A stretch of 64,000 nucleotides of DNA from contig NZ_CP133472.1 of assembly GCF_031191545.1 (NCBI RefSeq), positions 2,294,001 to 2,358,000 on the forward strand, written 5' to 3'. The translations under genes were made by a program, and so were the position numbers. This document shows, in pieces, positions 61,724 through 64,000 of this stretch. How positions within the stretch are numbered: position 1 is the stretch's first letter; each line of letters opens with the position of its first letter. The notes under the pieces are model-generated. The model did no database searches. It saw only the letters and a list, made by a program, of their open reading frames with translations, and was not told where the DNA came from. The DNA comes from Schaalia odontolytica. GTDB lineage: Bacteria > Actinomycetota > Actinomycetes > Actinomycetales > Actinomycetaceae.

Positions 61724-63238
61724 TCAGCGGCGACCCAGGGGGCGATGGACCGTGTAGGATGCTTCGACGTCGGTGATTTCCACGGTCACCATGCCGTTCT
61801 CGTCCACAATGTATGACTCCTCGATGAGCGGCCCGTCCTCGGTGCGAATGACAGGAACAGTGCTCAGGTCGACATCGTCACGACGCAAGGCGCGATCGAA
61901 GGGAACGATGACCTCGCCGTAGGGTTGAAGGTCGCCGCGCGGCACCCCGGCCTCGTCGAACGAGGAGTACTCGACGAAACGGAAGTAGCCGATGTTATGC
62001 GCGGCGCGGTAGCGGCGCTTGATGGTGAGAGTTTCGCCGGGAGCGAGCTCGGTGTTGGGCTCAAGAAGCGTATCGAAGGAAATCAAGGAACCAGCTTCAC
62101 GCTCGCGGAAAACACCGACACCGCGGGAAAGCTGTTCGCGTACCGTGTATGCGGCCTCAGGATCGGCACCGATCGCCAGGCCAATCGCGGTAGAGGCAGC
62201 GGTGTGGGGAGAACGATGAACGCGGCGGCCAAAGCGCGAACGCAGCATGCGAGCAACGAGAGGCAGCTGTGAGCCGCCACCGACGACGTACAGACCGGCG
62301 ATGTCGCCGCCGAGCTGGCCGACTCCGGACGCGTCGTGAACAAGGAGTGGTTCCATCGCGGCGATCGTCGCTTCGACGAGGGCAGAAGCGGCTTCGTAGA
62401 AATCCGCAACCGGGATCGTGACGGGCTCGCCGTCGACGGGCACGGTAATGAACTTCGTGGAGGGGGAGAGGGTCTCCTTAGCGTCTCGGGCATCCTCGAT
62501 GAGGCGTTCCCAGGCTGCCTCGCCGAGCTTCCCGGAATCGGTTCCGGCGGCCGCTGCAAGGCGGGTGGCGAGCACCACGTCGAAGTCGTCTCCGCCGACC
62601 ATGTTGAGGCCGCGTGAACCCATGACCTCGTGCAAGGTGCCGGTAGCCGAAACGATTGACGCGTCGAACGTGCCGCCACCGAGGTCGTACACAAGAATCG
62701 CGGTGCGCTTGGAGTTGAGGGTTCCGGCGTGACGGTGGGTGTACTCGAAGCCGGCAGCGGAAGGCTCATTCACCATCGCGAGGACATGCCAGCCGGCGCG
62801 CCGGAAGGCCTCGAGGGAAAGGAAACGCTGAGCCGACCATGCGTGAGCAGGCACGCCAACGAGCGCTTCGAGCGGCTCGGAATCGGGCAGCGATGCAATA
62901 GAGGAGTTGGTACGCAGCTGGTGCGCAACGTAGGTCAGAAAACCGGTGAGCACCTCGAGGATCGAAATGCTGTGGTTGCCTAGGCGCAGCGTAGACGTGT
63001 CAGTTACCGATGGGTCGGACAGCAAACGCTTGAAAGAACGCAGGTGGGGAGCTCCATCGCGTGCGGCGTCCTCGGCGTCGAAGCCGTAGACGAGGCGGTC
63101 TCCGTCAAGAGCGATGATCGAGGGGACAAAATCGACCGTATCGTCGTTGTTGTCGACGAAAGAGACGATCGGATAGTTCCCCCGATCAACGATAGCGATT
63201 GCGGTTGTCGTGGTGCCAAAATCTACTCCGAGTCTCAT
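61724..63238 (-). CDS. Hsp70 family protein (DnaK-like ATPase, short form)
   Basis: The 504-residue product has a full Hsp70 nucleotide-binding domain. Phosphate 1 reads MRLGVDFGTTTTAIAIVDRG, the connecting region reads MVNEPSAAGFEYTHRHAG, phosphate 2 reads ILVYDLGGGTFDASIVS, and the adenosine motif reads LYVVGGGSQLPLVARMLR. After residue about 370 there is a divergent beta-rich domain. The alpha-helical lid and C-terminal tail of DnaK (about 100 residues) are absent. It is therefore a stand-alone Hsp70-like protein, not the housekeeping DnaK, and no grpE or dnaJ is near. The start is ATG 63238 with AGGGTGG upstream; GTG 63247 is an alternative. Its role is unknown. Confidence 0.88.
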   Translation of the reverse strand: MRLGVDFGTTTTAIAIVDRGNYPIVSFVDNNDDTVDFVPSIIALDGDRLVYGFDAEDAARDGAPHLRSFKRLLSDPSVTDTSTLRLGNHSISILEVLTGFLTYVAHQLRTNSSIASLPDSEPLEALVGVPAHAWSAQRFLSLEAFRRAGWHVLAMVNEPSAAGFEYTHRHAGTLNSKRTAILVYDLGGGTFDASIVSATGTLHEVMGSRGLNMVGGDDFDVVLATRLAAAAGTDSGKLGEAAWERLIEDARDAKETLSPSTKFITVPVDGEPVTIPVADFYEAASALVEATIAAMEPLLVHDASGVGQLGGDIAGLYVVGGGSQLPLVARMLRSRFGRRVHRSPHTAASTAIGLAIGADPEAAYTVREQLSRGVGVFREREAGSLISFDTLLEPNTELAPGETLTIKRRYRAAHNIGYFRFVEYSSFDEAGVPRGDLQPYGEVIVPFDRALRRDDVDLSTVPVIRTEDGPLIEESYIVDENGMVTVEITDVEASYTVHRPLGRR

Positions 63239-63271
63239 GACAACCACCCTAGCGTCTAAAGTAGGCCGGTC

Positions 63272-64000
63272 CTAGGACGTCTCGCCGAGCGTACGCACGT
63301 TCCCCGGTAAGGCACGTTGCCCAATGATGACAAAGAGCCACGCAAGTAGGAAGTATGTGCATCCGGCAATGGCGTCAACCACGTAATGATTGGCGGTTGC
63401 GACGATTGTCACGATAGTTAAGGCGGGGTGAATGGCAAGAATGAGTCGTGCCCACCATGAGCGCCACACGTAGGCGCCGAGCGTGCAGGCGACCCATACG
63501 GACCAGCCAGTATGCATTGAAGGCATGGCCCCGTAGGGGTTCGCGAGTGTGCCAAACAGCTGCGAATAGGCAGACGTATGCTGGGCAACAGCGTCAACAA
63601 AGCCGAGGCCGGGCACGAGGCGCGGGGGTGCCAGGGGATAGGACCAGTAGGTGATGAGCGCGCCGATCGTCATGATGACAAGAGTCCATCGAGCGCGGCG
63701 GTAATGGGCGGGGGCCTTCAGCCACAGGATGATCATGGCAAAACCGGTCATCGCAAAGAAGGAAACGGCGTATTGAACTGACGCGAGCGATGCGAGGAGT
63801 GGATGAGCCGTTAGCCATGCGTTCGCGGGTTTCTCGATGAAGAAGCCGAAGCGCGTCTCAAAGGCAGCAACGTCGTGCGCGTGTGCGATGGCAATGGATT
63901 CCGGGGCCTTCGCGAGGAATGACAGGAGTGAATACGATAGGCAGGCCGCCGTGAGCACGATGGTCTCTCGAAGAGCAGGGGGGCGTTGTGAGCGCGCGTC
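63272..64000 (-). CDS. PAP2 superfamily membrane protein (AUR1-like), 5' end cut off
   Basis: This is a multi-pass membrane protein of the phosphatidic acid phosphatase type 2 superfamily, possibly a lipid phosphatase or an inositolphosphotransferase-like enzyme. The motifs are YPLAPPRLVPGLGF, AMPSMHTGWSVWVACTL with the conserved Ser-x-His, and ATANHYVVDAIAGC with the catalytic His and Asp. Five to six membrane segments are visible. A GTG at 63958 could start it, but the frame stays open to base 64000 (RPPALRETIVLTAACL), so the true start is probably outside the window. It lies 33 bases upstream of the Hsp70-like gene on the same strand, possibly in one unit. Confidence 0.85.
   Translation of the reverse strand, partial: DARSQRPPALRETIVLTAACLSYSLLSFLAKAPESIAIAHAHDVAAFETRFGFFIEKPANAWLTAHPLLASLASVQYAVSFFAMTGFAMIILWLKAPAHYRRARWTLVIMTIGALITYWSYPLAPPRLVPGLGFVDAVAQHTSAYSQLFGTLANPYGAMPSMHTGWSVWVACTLGAYVWRSWWARLILAIHPALTIVTIVATANHYVVDAIAGCTYFLLAWLFVIIGQRALPGNVRTLGETS

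Overview
This 64 kb window is chromosomal core DNA from a high-GC Gram-positive bacterium. The gene content and order are typical of Actinomycetota: an ANTAR response regulator of the PdtaR type, WhiA, OpcA, a GarA-like FHA protein, paired DUF881 proteins around a small basic membrane protein, and xerD-parA-scpA-scpB-rluB-cmk. GTG starts are frequent. I infer an Actinomycetaceae-like organism (Schaalia/Actinomyces type), but I could not test this. No phage, insertion sequence, CRISPR array or rRNA operon is visible.

Layout. 1-7.5 kb: the end of pyruvate kinase, a 71-residue small protein, tRNA-Leu(CAA), pdtaR, a thioesterase, polA and rpsA. 7.8-20.6 kb: brnQ, coaE, uvrB, then a manganese locus (yybP-ykoY riboswitch, two tandem terC genes, a CtpE-like P-type ATPase), a YciI protein, uvrA and a small membrane protein. 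20.7-26.1 kb: two tandem acyl-CoA ligases and glnA on the minus strand. 26.3-36.3 kb: uvrC-purT-rapZ-yvcK-whiA, then gap, pgk, tpiA, secG. 36.4-41.9 kb: tkt, zwf, opcA, pgl on the minus strand. 42-47.9 kb: xerD-parA-scpA-scpB-rluB-tyrA-cmk. 48-51.7 kb: an accessory stretch with two related Tyr/Gly/Pro-rich membrane proteins, tRNA-Pro(GGG), a low-GC gene-free region, a PH-domain protein and tag. 51.8-57.7 kb: der and a stand-alone murE on the minus strand, divergent from pepN. 57.7-61.6 kb: DUF881, small basic protein, DUF881, GarA-like FHA and two MerR regulators. 61.7-64 kb: an Hsp70-like ATPase and a PAP2-type membrane protein cut by the window end.

How the genes work together. The window holds the whole UvrABC excision set plus Pol I and Tag. 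It holds lower glycolysis (gap, pgk, tpiA, pyk) and the oxidative pentose phosphate entry with its assembly factor. It also holds the chromosome segregation set and regulators of central carbon and division (YvcK, RapZ, WhiA, GarA-like, FtsR-like).

The strongest non-routine signal is upstream of the first terC gene. The 3' strand of the riboswitch P1 stem can instead form a perfect 10-bp hairpin that buries the terC ribosome binding site. This predicts a translational ON switch for a Mn2+-export operon that appears to include the P-type ATPase. The best candidates for undescribed biology are the paired Tyr/Gly/Pro-rich membrane proteins and the structured low-GC region beside tRNA-Pro.
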